Positions 8,362 to 16,378 of a DNA stretch of 36,383 nucleotides are shown one piece after another. This DNA is from Lapidilactobacillus gannanensis (GTDB lineage: Bacteria > Bacillota > Bacilli > Lactobacillales > Lactobacillaceae): NCBI RefSeq assembly GCF_003946675.1, contig NZ_RHOT01000025.1, positions 1-36,383 on the forward strand, given 5' to 3'. The notes under the pieces were generated by a model. It had not been told where the DNA came from, did not search any database, and saw only the letters and a list, made by a program, of their open reading frames with translations. The position numbers and the translations under genes were made by a program. The first letter of the stretch is position 1. Every line of letters starts with the position of its first letter.

Positions 8362-9556
8362 TTTTCCACTATTAGCAACGACAATGAATCAAGCACCAAT
8401 CACATACTTGGATAATGCAGCTACGACGCAAAAGCCACAGCCCGTTATCGATCGATTGATTAAGTACTATCAAACCGAAAATGTTAATGTTCAGCGCGGT
8501 GTCTATGCCTTAGCACAAGCAACTACAACTAAGTACGAACAGGTTCGGCAACAGGTAGCCGATTTTCTCAATGCCCAACCGACCGAAATTGTTTTTACGC
8601 GCGGGACAACGACTAGTTTAAATTGGGTCGCGCAAAGTTTTGCTCCGACAGTGATCCAACCAGATGATGAAATTCTCATTACGATTATGGAGCACCATAG
8701 TAATTTAGTACCTTGGCAGATTGTTGCCCAGAAACTAGGTGCTCGGTTGCGTTATGTCGAATTAGATGATGCGGGTCACCTGGACTTGAAGCAGCTACAG
8801 GCGAGTCTGACGTCACGGACTAAAATCGTCGCCTTGACTCATGTGTCCAATGTTTTAGGAACCATCAATCCAATCAAACAAATCACAACTTGGGCTCATC
8901 GGGTTGGCGCCTATGTTGTTGTTGATGGTGCTCAGGCAGTTGGTCATTTGCCAGTAGATGTTCAAGACTTGGACTGTGATTTTTATGCTTTTTCTGGTCA
9001 TAAAGTTTATGGCCCGACAGGTATTGGGGTACTCTATGGTAAAGCAGCGTTATTAGCACAAATGCCACCGGTTGAGTATGGTGGCGAAATGATAAATTTG
9101 GTAACTAGACAGACGACTGATTTTAAGCCGGCACCGGCAAAGTTTGAGGCTGGGACTATGCCAATTGCCCAGGTGATTGGCTTGGGCGCAGCGTTGGACT
9201 ATCTGACAAGTCTTGGCTGGTCACAAATTATGACGCAAGAACAGCATCTGTTGCAGCTGGCAGGGTCACAGTTACAGGCAATTCCTGGAGTTACCTTATA
9301 TGGGCCAGCCTTAACTACGGCTCATTCAGCGGTTTTGTCGTTTAATTTGGCTGGTGTTCATCCCCATGACTTGGCAACAGTGCTGGATAGTCAGGGCGTG
9401 GCGATTCGCGCAGGTCATCACTGTGCGCAACCGCTAATGACAGCTTTGCAAGTTAGCGCAACCGCGCGGGCCAGTTTTGCGTTTTACAACAATGATCAAG
9501 ATGTTGAACGGCTAATTACCGCCGTTAAAATGGCGAAGGAGTTCTTTCAAGCATGA
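8330..9556 (+). CDS. sufS: Cysteine desulfurase SufS
   Basis: PLP-dependent class V aminotransferase-fold enzyme that takes sulfur from cysteine as a persulfide. The 408 residues show DNAATTQKP, EHHSNLVPWQ, the PLP-anchoring lysine in SGHKVYGPTG and the catalytic cysteine in RAGHHCAQP with the short loop of group II desulfurases. The motif usually reading NVHRGVH is NVQRGVY here. I chose ATG 8330, with AAAGGAAG 7 nt upstream; a TTG at 8312 would extend the protein without a ribosome binding site. It overlaps sufD by 32 bp and sufU by 4 bp. Confidence 0.96.
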   Translation: MVKDIATARNDFPLLATTMNQAPITYLDNAATTQKPQPVIDRLIKYYQTENVNVQRGVYALAQATTTKYEQVRQQVADFLNAQPTEIVFTRGTTTSLNWVAQSFAPTVIQPDDEILITIMEHHSNLVPWQIVAQKLGARLRYVELDDAGHLDLKQLQASLTSRTKIVALTHVSNVLGTINPIKQITTWAHRVGAYVVVDGAQAVGHLPVDVQDLDCDFYAFSGHKVYGPTGIGVLYGKAALLAQMPPVEYGGEMINLVTRQTTDFKPAPAKFEAGTMPIAQVIGLGAALDYLTSLGWSQIMTQEQHLLQLAGSQLQAIPGVTLYGPALTTAHSAVLSFNLAGVHPHDLATVLDSQGVAIRAGHHCAQPLMTALQVSATARASFAFYNNDQDVERLITAVKMAKEFFQA

Positions 9557-10002
9557 ATATTTCGCAATTAAATGATTTGTATCGTCAATTAATTATCGAC
9601 CACGCCCAACATCCGCATCATCATGGTGAGCTAGCTCAGGCTGATCAACAGATTAATCTGAATAATCCGACGTGTGGTGATGTCATTGATTTGCAAGTTA
9701 TTTTTGAAAATGAATACATTAAGGAAATTGCCTTTAGTGGTGATGGCTGTTCTATTTCGCAAGCATCAGCTAGTATGATGTGTGACTTGGTCAAGGGTCA
9801 GTCAACGGCGCAAGCTAAGCAAGAAATTGCGGTTTTTTTGGAGATGTTGATGAATAATCCGGACGAGCCCAGCGAGACGTTAGGTGATGCTGCAGTTTTG
9901 GCAGCAGTTGTTAAATTTCCAGCTCGGATCAAATGTGCTACCTTAGCCTGGAAAGCGCTGGAACAAGCAATTACACAGGAGGAAGATCATGGCGGAAACT
10001 AA
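9553..10002 (+). CDS. sufU: SufU zinc-dependent sulfurtransferase
   Basis: IscU-fold protein that in Gram-positives accepts sulfur from SufS by a zinc-ligand swap. The 149 residues carry the zinc ligands NPTCGD, GDGCSIS and RIKCATLAW (three Cys and one Asp) and the SufU-specific insertion between the second and third cysteine (about residues 85-105). It starts within an ATGA overlap with sufS, and its 3' end overlaps sufB by 14 bp. Confidence 0.96.
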   Translation: MNISQLNDLYRQLIIDHAQHPHHHGELAQADQQINLNNPTCGDVIDLQVIFENEYIKEIAFSGDGCSISQASASMMCDLVKGQSTAQAKQEIAVFLEMLMNNPDEPSETLGDAAVLAAVVKFPARIKCATLAWKALEQAITQEEDHGGN

Positions 10003-11422
10003 GAATACTAAGAACAATGAAGACATGCTCGCCAGTGTGCCAGCCTTTGTTGACTACGATTATGGCTTCAGTGATGATGTTCAGCCTATCTATAGTACTG
10101 GTCGTGGCTTAACCGAAGCGACAGTTCGCGAGATTTCTGCAGCCAAGCAGGAACCAGATTGGATGTTGCAAATTCGCTTACGTGCTTATAAAACCTATTT
10201 AAAAATGCCCATGCCTGATTTTGGTCCTGATTTGTCAGGCCTAGATTTAGATAATATGCTGTATTATCAGAAGGCGACTGATCGTCAGTATCGAGATTGG
10301 GATGAAGTGCCTGATAAAATTAAGGATACTTTTGAACGCTTAGGTGTCCCTGAAGCAGAACGGAAATACTTAGCTGGTTCTTCAGCTCAATATGAGTCTG
10401 AAGTGGTTTATCATAATATGCGCCAGGAATTTGAAAAATTAGGAATTGTCTTTATGGATATGGATTCGGCTTTGAAAGAGTATCCTGAGATGGTTAAAGA
10501 CTATTTTGGTACTCTGGTTCATATGAATGATAATAAATTTGCTGCACTGAATACCGCTGTCTGGTCAGGCGGTACCTTTATTTATGTGCCTAAGGGGGTC
10601 AAAACCGAGATTCCGATTCAAGCGTATTTTCGAATCAACGCAGAGAATTCTGGCCAGTTTGAGCGGACTTTAATTGTCGTGGATGAGGATGCCAGCGTGA
10701 ACTATGTTGAAGGCTGTACGGCCCCTAATTATTCCTCAGATAGCCTCCATGCGGCCGTGGTTGAAGTTTTTGTTAAGCCGCGGGGTTATTGTCGTTATAC
10801 GACGATTCAAAATTGGTCGAAGAATGTTTATAGTTTGGAAACCAAGCGAGCCCAAGCACTGGATGATGCAACAATGGAATGGGTCGATGGTAATCTAGGC
10901 TCGAAAATCACGATGAAATACCCTAGTGTTTATTTGGATGGTCGTGGCGCTCGCGGCACCATGTTGTCAATTGCTGTGGCAGGTGAGGGCGTGATTCAGG
11001 ATAATGGTGCGCGTATGATTCATGCAGCACCAAACACCTCGAGTTCGATTGTTTCTAAATCAATTTCTAAAGACGGTGGTGCCGTTAATTATCGCGGCAC
11101 CGTGCGCTTTGGTCGTGAAAGTGATAATTCTTTTGCCCATGTTGAATGTGATACCATCTTGATGGATGAAGAATCTAGTTCGGATACAGTGCCTTATAAT
11201 GAAATCCTTAACGGCAATGTTGCCATGGAACATGAGGCTAAGGTTTCTAAAATTTCTGAGGAGCAACTATATTACCTCATGAGTCGTGGTATTTCCGAGG
11301 CCAAAGCAACAGAAATGATTATTATGGGCTTCGTTGAACCATTTACCAAACAACTACCAATGGAATATGCGGTTGAATTGAATCGGCTGATTAGTTACGA
11401 GATGGAAGGGTCCGTCGGATAG
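9989..11422 (+). CDS. sufB: Fe-S cluster assembly scaffold subunit SufB
   Basis: Main scaffold of the SufBCD complex. The 477-residue length is typical. Conserved blocks include [50 protein letters not shown] (a cysteine widely conserved in SufB), [12 protein letters not shown] and [24 protein letters not shown] at 9979-9984 supports the ATG. It is the last suf gene; a terminator carried by a dispersed repeat follows about 80 bp later. Confidence 0.97.
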   Translation: MAETKNTKNNEDMLASVPAFVDYDYGFSDDVQPIYSTGRGLTEATVREISAAKQEPDWMLQIRLRAYKTYLKMPMPDFGPDLSGLDLDNMLYYQKATDRQYRDWDEVPDKIKDTFERLGVPEAERKYLAGSSAQYESEVVYHNMRQEFEKLGIVFMDMDSALKEYPEMVKDYFGTLVHMNDNKFAALNTAVWSGGTFIYVPKGVKTEIPIQAYFRINAENSGQFERTLIVVDEDASVNYVEGCTAPNYSSDSLHAAVVEVFVKPRGYCRYTTIQNWSKNVYSLETKRAQALDDATMEWVDGNLGSKITMKYPSVYLDGRGARGTMLSIAVAGEGVIQDNGARMIHAAPNTSSSIVSKSISKDGGAVNYRGTVRFGRESDNSFAHVECDTILMDEESSSDTVPYNEILNGNVAMEHEAKVSKISEEQLYYLMSRGISEAKATEMIIMGFVEPFTKQLPMEYAVELNRLISYEMEGSVG

Positions 11423-11459
11423 TAGCAGTTTTAATGTTAGTTACTGTCTTAAAAGAGAA

Positions 11460-11621
11460 TATGACAAAAAGCGGTCAGCCAGTGCGCATTAACCGTAAGA
11501 TGCCGAACAATTCGTTAGAATTGCTCGGCATTTTTGCGTTAAGCGGAACCGGTTGCCGTTTGAGAACACGGTTCAGCAACGAAAGTTTGGATTATTTTTG
11601 GAGAATAGACTGATGTCCCAG
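11460..11621 (+). repeat. Dispersed intergenic repeat, copy A (fullest copy)
   Basis: The copy starts at TATGACAAAAAGCGG, continues with TCAGCCAGTGCGCATTAA, a terminator hairpin, GCGTTAAGC, ACCGGTTGCCGTTTGAGAAC and ACGGTTCAGCAACGAAAG, and ends at GACTGATGTCCCAG. The end TGACA/TGTCcCA pair looks like imperfect terminal inverted repeats. Related blocks occur at 12389-12474 (inverted, lacking the hairpin), about 24010-24130, about 30836-30985 and about 35785-35870. It is non-coding. A MITE-like origin is an inference. Confidence 0.7.
11500..11535 (+). terminator. Rho-independent terminator of the suf operon
   Basis: ATGCCGA and CAATTC (11500-11513) pair with GAATTG and TCGGCAT (11518-11531) around a GTTA loop with one A-C mismatch, followed by TTTTT. 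It lies inside repeat copy A. Confidence 0.88.
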
Positions 11622-11793
11622 AATCTTTTGCTCTGCAGTGTTTATCGACGTTTAGTCAAAGATACTTTTTTTTGAGCTAAGCGTATCAGCAGATAATTAT
11701 TCAGCGATTTTTCTAAAAAAACGACGATAAACAGAGAATACAGCGCTAGGAAGTGAGTGTAAAATGTAAAAATATAATTGGAGGTTGAGGCAA

Positions 11794-12252
11794 ATGATCT
11801 ATCTAATAAGTTATTTGGTTTTGGGCGTACTATCGGTTATTTACGCTTATTTTAATCGAGGAAATGGCCAATCGTGGTACTACAACTTATTTTTAATACA
11901 ATTAGTGGGCAATATTAGTTTCTTTGGATTTTTCAATTTTATTGGCCATGTCTTGCTGCGAAAGAAAGTGGCTCAGTCGATCGGTTGGGTAACCAATGGC
12001 TTTCAAATTGAGCTAGGAATTGTGTCACTCGGTATCGGCATCTGCGGCATTCTTAGTTACTGGTTCAGAGATGGTTTTTGGTTAGCCACTTTAATTCCAG
12101 TGGCAGTGTTTTTGATTGGTGCTGGGGTGCTACATATCAAAGAAATGATGCGCGATAAGAATTTTAATTCTGGTAACGTCACCATTATTATGCCCGATTT
12201 TTTGATCCCGCTGACATTGGGAATTCTATATATTTTAAGTTTGTCCAAATAA
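11794..12252 (+). CDS. Four- to five-span membrane protein, possibly DUF6790
   Basis: A 152-residue protein with hydrophobic segments at about residues 2-18, 29-55, 72-93, 98-115 and 132-148. A striking middle part (SFFGFFNFIGHVLL, then FQIELGIVSLGIGICGIL) resembles DUF6790-type proteins; I am not certain of the family. No catalytic residues stand out. GGAGG (11780-11784) is 9 nt before the ATG at 11794; a TTG at 11785 is also in frame but abuts that site. It stands alone between two repeat copies, and no clear promoter was found. Confidence 0.6.
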   Translation: MIYLISYLVLGVLSVIYAYFNRGNGQSWYYNLFLIQLVGNISFFGFFNFIGHVLLRKKVAQSIGWVTNGFQIELGIVSLGIGICGILSYWFRDGFWLATLIPVAVFLIGAGVLHIKEMMRDKNFNSGNVTIIMPDFLIPLTLGILYILSLSK

Positions 12253-12388
12253 AAAAGGCAATCGGCAGTTGTTTCAATCAGTATTGCCAGCTTTGAAAAA
12301 TGGTTTTGATTGCAATATTTTGGCCGCTGTGAAGTTGGTGGTTAGTCACTTAAAATTGCCAGTTAATATTTGAATGAAAAGTTTGAGG

Positions 12389-12474
12389 CTGTGACATAAG
12401 TCGCTTTAGCCAAAATAAAGCCGAACCTTGTTTGTTAAAACCTGTTCTCAAAAGGCAACCGCTTTTTGTCACAC
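12389..12474 (-). repeat. Dispersed intergenic repeat, copy B (short, inverted)
   Basis: Read on the minus strand it runs TGTGACAAAAAGCGG, TTGCCTTTTGAGAACAGG, GTTCGGCTTTATTTTGGCTA and GCGACTTATGTCACAG. Its ends are imperfect inverted repeats (TGTGACA...TGTCACA). Compared with copy A it lacks the segment between two AAGCGG words, which includes the terminator, as if deleted between short direct repeats. The rest of 12253-12655 shows no gene. Confidence 0.65.
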
Positions 12475-12664
12475 ACTGTTTTTTTGACTTGATTTACACG
12501 TAATATCACAAGCAGATAACGAACAGATTTCATTCCGATAACAAGTCAAAAAAGACGCCAACAGGTCTATTCAGCACGCTAACTCTTGCGGTACACTGAA
12601 CTTGTAATGTTACGCTATTATTGTCTGGCTAGCGTTAAAAACAATCCGATCGTGGGTGGAATTA

Positions 12665-12940
12665 ATGACAAAAATTGTGGGAATCGCTTTAGGCTTAATG
12701 CTGGTAATCAGTGTCTATCGGCTTAATTGTCAGCGTTATGCGAAAACAGTGCTCAGTTTGTTATTAATGCTTTTTCTAATAATTTTAGGACTCATTTGGT
12801 ATCGCCAAGGTTTGTTTGCGGCTGGCCTTTGGTTGTTGGGCGCATATTTGGTTATTTATTATTTACAACTCATGCACCATAAATGGCAGCAGTATTTATT
12901 GCTTATTTCTGGTTCGTTATTAGGCTTACTATTGATTTAA
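12665..12940 (+). CDS. Small hydrophobic membrane protein of unknown function
   Basis: A 91-residue protein with about four short hydrophobic segments (residues 4-17, 26-45, 49-68 and 74-91) and basic connecting turns (YRLNCQRYAK, HHKWQQ). I recognise no family. ATG 12665 is preached by GGGTGGA and is preferred over the in-frame GTG at 12656. It ends 38 bp before the L,D-transpeptidase, so the two may share a transcript. Its composition matches the chromosome around it. Confidence 0.6.
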   Translation: MTKIVGIALGLMLVISVYRLNCQRYAKTVLSLLLMLFLIILGLIWYRQGLFAAGLWLLGAYLVIYYLQLMHHKWQQYLLLISGSLLGLLLI

Positions 12941-12978
12941 TGAGCAAACGGGTTTGATTTTTAGGGAGAAGTAACTTT

Positions 12979-13671
12979 ATGGAGAAACCAACTCGAAATT
13001 ATGTTTTACTGACCATTCTGTTTGGCGGTTTATTGTTGGCCTTTTTAACTTATCGCGGACTGCACCCACGAACACCACAGAATTTTGTTTTGGCCGAGAC
13101 ACAAAGTCAACGGTCTTCAAAGCAAGCAGCGTCCAAGTTGACAGTGAAAAAGTCGGTTGTGATTGATTCAAGTAATCAAGTAAAAAAGGCGAAAAAAAGG
13201 TCGAAATCAGCAAAACCCACTAAAAAAGTGAAGGCGATTGATTGGCAAGGGTCCTCGGAGAAGAAACCATACCCGACTCTGCGAGAAACTGATTGGATCA
13301 AGGTTTCTTTGCAGAAGCAGCGCACGTACTTAATGCGTGATCATACCGTGCTTTACACAATGCGCTGTTCAACTGGTTCTGGTGGCGATCGGGCAACGCC
13401 GGCTGGTAACTTTGCAATTCAAAGTGAGCGTGGCGACCAATTCTTCAACCAGCAGTCTGGCGAGGGTGCTCGTTATTGGGTTTCGTGGAAAGATCATGGT
13501 ATTTATTTATTTCATAGTGTGCCCATTGATCATGCTGGTAATTACATTGTTTCAGAAGCAGAGCAATTAGGCGAGACGGCGAATTCTCATGGTTGCATTC
13601 GCCTTTCTGTGGCCGATGCCCAGTGGCTATATCAGCATGCGATTACAGGAATGCGAGTAGTTGTTGCCTAA
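12979..13671 (+). CDS. Membrane-anchored L,D-transpeptidase (YkuD domain)
   Basis: Extracytoplasmic enzyme of the YkuD fold; such enzymes form L,D crosslinks or attach proteins to peptidoglycan. Of 230 residues, about 8-24 form an uncleaved signal anchor. A Lys/Ser-rich linker (about 40-85) likely spans the wall, and the catalytic domain covers about 105-230. The active site is intact: His179 in FHS and SHGCIRLS with Cys206 and Arg208. GGGAG lies upstream of the ATG. The domain is the minimal one, with no peptidoglycan-binding module. The actual substrate in this organism is unknown. Confidence 0.92.
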   Translation: MEKPTRNYVLLTILFGGLLLAFLTYRGLHPRTPQNFVLAETQSQRSSKQAASKLTVKKSVVIDSSNQVKKAKKRSKSAKPTKKVKAIDWQGSSEKKPYPTLRETDWIKVSLQKQRTYLMRDHTVLYTMRCSTGSGGDRATPAGNFAIQSERGDQFFNQQSGEGARYWVSWKDHGIYLFHSVPIDHAGNYIVSEAEQLGETANSHGCIRLSVADAQWLYQHAITGMRVVVA

Positions 13672-13696
13672 ATTCGATATTTCTTAAAATTTATTA

Positions 13697-13725
13697 TTGC
13701 CGTCGCCGTCAGTTTTTGGTATGAT
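13697..13725 (+). promoter_or_regulatory. Upstream promoter of the tRNA cluster
   Basis: TTGCCG (13697-13702), a 17-bp spacer and TATGAT (13720-13725) preceded by TGG form an extended -10. It lies about 200 bp before the first tRNA. Between it and the second promoter are two AT-rich perfect inverted repeats (13778-13786/13802-13810 and 13814-13823/13826-13835). Confidence 0.7.
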
Positions 13726-13842
13726 AGATGACGTTGTGTTAAAGCAATGTGGTTTTTTGAGGATTTGCCAATAGTCTAATTATTTAATAATAGTTAGTTA
13801 ATAAATAATTGAATTCAACTTTTAAAAAAGTTGAAAATAGCG

Positions 13843-13871
13843 TTGACAAATTGTTCGTTTTCCATTATCAT
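13843..13871 (+). promoter_or_regulatory. Main promoter of the tRNA cluster
   Basis: A consensus TTGACA (13843-13848), a 17-bp spacer and TATCAT (13866-13871) lie 55 bp before tRNA-Glu. The upstream DNA is very AT-rich, as in UP elements of stable RNA promoters. Confidence 0.88.
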
Positions 13872-13925
13872 TGTTTAAGTCGTCTGGTGTTATTACTTAC
13901 TTTTAAAGCGATGTTGCAATAGTAT

Positions 13926-13997
13926 GGCCCCTTGGTCAAGTGGTTAAGACACCGCCCTTTCACGGCGGTAACATGGGTTCAAATCCCGTAGGGGTCA
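13926..13997 (+). tRNA. tRNA-Glu (TTC)
   Basis: The acceptor GGCCCCT pairs with AGGGGTC (one G-U). The anticodon arm CCGCC-CTTTCAC-GGCGG gives anticodon TTC. T-arm GTTCAAATC is normal. CCA is not encoded. Confidence 0.97.
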
Positions 13998-14034
13998 TTG
14001 CTACAAGTTTTATATTTTTATAATTTTTCAGCAT

Positions 14035-14124
14035 GGAGGATTACCCAAGTCCGGCTGAAGGGAACGGTCTTGAAAACCGTCAGGCGGGTCAAACCGCGCG
14101 TGGGTTCGAATCCCACATCCTCCT
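14035..14124 (+). tRNA. tRNA-Ser (TGA)
   Basis: Class II tRNA of 90 nt with a long variable arm (AGGCGGGTCAAACCGCGCG). The acceptor GGAGGAT pairs with ATCCTCC. Anticodon arm ACGGT-CTTGAAA-ACCGT gives TGA. The base in the discriminator position reads T, whereas G is usual for serine tRNAs. CCA is not encoded. Confidence 0.96.
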
Positions 14125-14138
14125 TTTATTTTTATTAT

Positions 14139-14212
<74 letters not shown>

Positions 14213-14214
14213 TT

Positions 14215-14288
14215 GGTTCCATGGTCTAGTTGGTTAGGACGCCTGCCTGTCACGCAGGAGATCACGAGTTCGAGTCTCGTTGGAACCG
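14215..14288 (+). tRNA. tRNA-Asp (GTC)
   Basis: GGTTCCA pairs with TGGAACC and the discriminator is G. Anticodon arm CCTGC-CTGTCAC-GCAGG gives GTC. It starts only 2 bp after the initiator tRNA. Confidence 0.97.
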
Positions 14289-14299
14289 TTAGCTTAAAT

Positions 14300-14372
14300 G
14301 GCTCGGTAGCTCAGTTGGTAGAGCAATGGATTGAAGCTCCATGTGTCGGCGGTTCGATTCCGTCCCGCGCCA
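14300..14372 (+). tRNA. tRNA-Phe (GAA), acceptor mismatch
   Basis: Anticodon arm ATGGA-TTGAAGC-TCCAT gives GAA. The D-arm GCTC/GAGC and T-arm are normal. The acceptor strands read GGCTCGG and CCGCGCC, so position 4 is T opposite C instead of T-A. The other six pairs are good. Confidence 0.93.
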
Positions 14373-14374
14373 TT

Positions 14375-14455
14375 GGAGGAGTAGCGAAGTGGCTAAACGC
14401 GGCGGACTGTAAATCCGCTCCTTCGGGTTCGGTGGTTCGAATCCACTCTCCTCCA
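14375..14455 (+). tRNA. tRNA-Tyr (GTA)
   Basis: Class II tRNA of 81 nt. GGAGGAG pairs with CTCCTCC and the discriminator is A. Anticodon arm GCGGA-CTGTAAA-TCCGC gives GTA, and the variable arm is CTCCTTCGGGTTC. Confidence 0.97.
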
Positions 14456-14460
14456 TTAAT

Positions 14461-14531
14461 AGGGATATAGTTTAAAGGTAGAACTATGGTCTCCAAAACC
14501 ATCAGTGTGGGTTCAATTCCTACTATCCCTG
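14461..14531 (+). tRNA. tRNA-Trp (CCA)
   Basis: AGGGATA pairs with TATCCCT and the discriminator is G. Anticodon arm ATGGT-CTCCAAA-ACCAT gives CCA. Confidence 0.97.
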
Positions 14532-14543
14532 TTTTACCGATAT

Positions 14544-14617
14544 GGCGGTATTGGTGAAGCGGTTAACACACCGGTTTGTGGCACCGGCATACGTGGGTTC
14601 GATCCCCACATACCGCC
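14544..14617 (+). tRNA. tRNA-His (GTG)
   Basis: GCGGTAT pairs with ATACCGC. The extra 5' G (-1) is encoded and faces C73, as required for histidine identity. Anticodon arm CCGGT-TTGTGGC-ACCGG gives GTG. Confidence 0.97.
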
Positions 14618-14625
14618 CTTTTTAT

Positions 14626-14697
14626 TGGGTTATAGCCAAGCGGTAAGGCAATGGACTTTGACTCCATTATGCGCTGGTTCGAATCCAGCTAACCCAA
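14626..14697 (+). tRNA. tRNA-Gln (TTG)
   Basis: TGGGTTA pairs with TAACCCA and the discriminator is A. Anticodon arm ATGGA-CTTTGAC-TCCAT gives TTG. Confidence 0.97.
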
Positions 14698-14739
14698 TTC
14701 CAATTATTTGGATATTAGCTGTTTAGTTTTTGATATTGT

Positions 14740-14810
<71 letters not shown>

Positions 14811-14844
14811 TTTGGCAACAGCCACAATAAAGAATTAACTTTTT

Positions 14845-14929
14845 GCCGGTGTGGCGGAATAGGCAGACGCGCTGGACTCAAAATCCAGTGCCCGTTGAGG
14901 GCGTATCGGTTCGACCCCGATCACCGGTA
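14845..14929 (+). tRNA. tRNA-Leu (CAA)
   Basis: Class II tRNA of 85 nt. GCCGGTG pairs with CACCGGT, with a G-T pair at 1:72. Anticodon arm CTGGA-CTCAAAA-TCCAG gives CAA, and the variable arm is GCCCGTTGAGGGC. It is the last tRNA and the host gene nearest to the integrase. Confidence 0.95.
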
Positions 14930-14970
14930 TTATTGTGGTAATTCAAGTAGTCTTGGTTAGTTGCTCATAG

Positions 14971-15006
14971 AGAGAAACCTTGTTAAATCAGTGTTTCTCT
15001 TTTTTG
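14971..15006 (+). terminator. Terminator of the tRNA cluster
   Basis: AGAGAAAC (14971-14978) pairs perfectly with GTTTCTCT (14993-15000), followed by TTTTTT. It closes the tRNA transcript. Confidence 0.88.
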
Positions 15007-15092
15007 TGGTCTTGAGTGGTTGCTGGTAGAAAATAGCTTTACTCTCCACTTTCGCTTTTCGTGTAACGGCGTTATGGTATAAAAATACTTTA

Positions 15093-16259
15093 TTATAATA
15101 CATTGACTGCTTTCTCCGCTTCCTGTTTTTTTAGGCTGTCTAAGACGTGTGTATATATCTTTAGGGTAATTGCAAGGCTCTTGTGCCCAAGTCGCTTAGA
15201 GACGTATTTCATGTCGATTCCCTTGCTGATTAAATAAGAGCCGTGGCTGTGTCGCAAGCCGTGGAAAGTAAAACCTGGGCGAACAATTCCAGTATTATCC
15301 ATGGCGCGCTTTAGTGCTCCATTGACGGCATTATCTGTGGGTGGTGTGTCTTGTGGCTGGCAAAAGACTAAATGATAAGGGTTGTTGATTGCATTAATTT
15401 TTTGGTGTTGGATTAATTCGTGTACGCTTGCAATCAAAACAGGGGAAACATCAAGAGTTCTGATCTCATGATTTTTTGTCGGCAAGAATACTGTTTCTTT
15501 ATCCGCCCAAATAATATTATTTTCTTCGTCTCTTTCAGGCTTCCACGTGTGGTAGTTAAAAGATTTATTGATGTGGACTGTGTTCTTCTTCTCGTCAATA
15601 TCGTCCCAAGTAATGGCCATAATTTCGCTCACACGGCAACCAGTGTAAATTGCGAATTGTACCATTGCTAAAGATAGCCGATTATAATTTGCATTTTGGT
15701 TGCAGTAATCACGTAACTTCTCGAATTCATCTGTTTCCAAAAACTTTTCTTCCTCCGTTTTTCCGTCTGTGTCGCCAAGCGTAACTTTGACTAGAGGGTT
15801 TTCAGTGAGCAGTTTATCAATGACGGCTGATTCCAAACATTGCGAGGCGTGGGAGTGCAGCTTCTCGACTGATTGTTTTGAGTGTTGGTGGCCTTTTTTG
15901 TCATCAATGTACCAATTGATAAATTGCTGGTAAGTCGTCCGTGTAATGTCTTTTACCTTGGTGCTTTTAAAATATTTCTTGATCGTATTTCTTGAGGTAG
16001 CATATTTGGTCAAAGTATTGTCTGAAATATTTGGTAGCTTATAGGTTTCCACCCAAGTTTCAAAATAATCGACAAAAGTAATATCATCATCCAAGATGAC
16101 AGTGCCGCCATGTTCAACTATAAAATTTGCCGCAGCAAATTTTGCTTCTTTTTGAGTGGCAAAAGATTTTTTTCGGGCCAAGGGTCTTCCGTCTTTTTCT
16201 ACCTTATATTCAAATATCCACGGTTTCTTTTTTCTATCTCTGCGTTTGTAAACACTCAT
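15093..16259 (-). CDS. int: Phage-type tyrosine recombinase (integrase)
   Basis: Site-specific recombinase for integration and excision of the element. The 388 residues contain an N-terminal arm-binding (AP2-like) domain (WIFEYKVEKDGRPLARKKSF), a core-binding helical domain (about residues 65-165) and the catalytic domain with TGCRVSEI (Arg), TFHGLRHSHG (His-x-x-Arg), LGHKSLAITLKIYTHV (His and Tyr). All catalytic residues appear present. The start is ATG 16259, since GGAGGAT lies 6 nt upstream; an ATG at 16274 overlaps that ribosome binding site. Its 3' end faces the tRNA-Leu terminator, so attL is probably in 14920-15090. No second att copy was found in the window. Confidence 0.93.
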   Translation of the reverse strand: MSVYKRRDRKKKPWIFEYKVEKDGRPLARKKSFATQKEAKFAAANFIVEHGGTVILDDDITFVDYFETWVETYKLPNISDNTLTKYATSRNTIKKYFKSTKVKDITRTTYQQFINWYIDDKKGHQHSKQSVEKLHSHASQCLESAVIDKLLTENPLVKVTLGDTDGKTEEEKFLETDEFEKLRDYCNQNANYNRLSLAMVQFAIYTGCRVSEIMAITWDDIDEKKNTVHINKSFNYHTWKPERDEENNIIWADKETVFLPTKNHEIRTLDVSPVLIASVHELIQHQKINAINNPYHLVFCQPQDTPPTDNAVNGALKRAMDNTGIVRPGFTFHGLRHSHGSYLISKGIDMKYVSKRLGHKSLAITLKIYTHVLDSLKKQEAEKAVNVL

Positions 16260-16333
16260 GCTAATATCCTCCATTTATGGTAAAATTGAGTACAGAAAGA
16301 GCCCGTACTCTATGTACAGTTTTTTCCTAGGTT

Positions 16334-16375
16334 GACGTATCCCAAACTTTGGTCGGTGGGGGATGCGTCTTTTTT
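16334..16375 (+). terminator. Rightward terminator upstream of int
   Basis: GACGTATCCC (16334-16343) pairs with GGGATGCGTC (16360-16369, one G-T), followed by TTTTTT on the plus strand. It faces against the leftward genes, so it would stop antisense transcription and not their own mRNA. Confidence 0.7.
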
Positions 16376-16378
16376 ATG

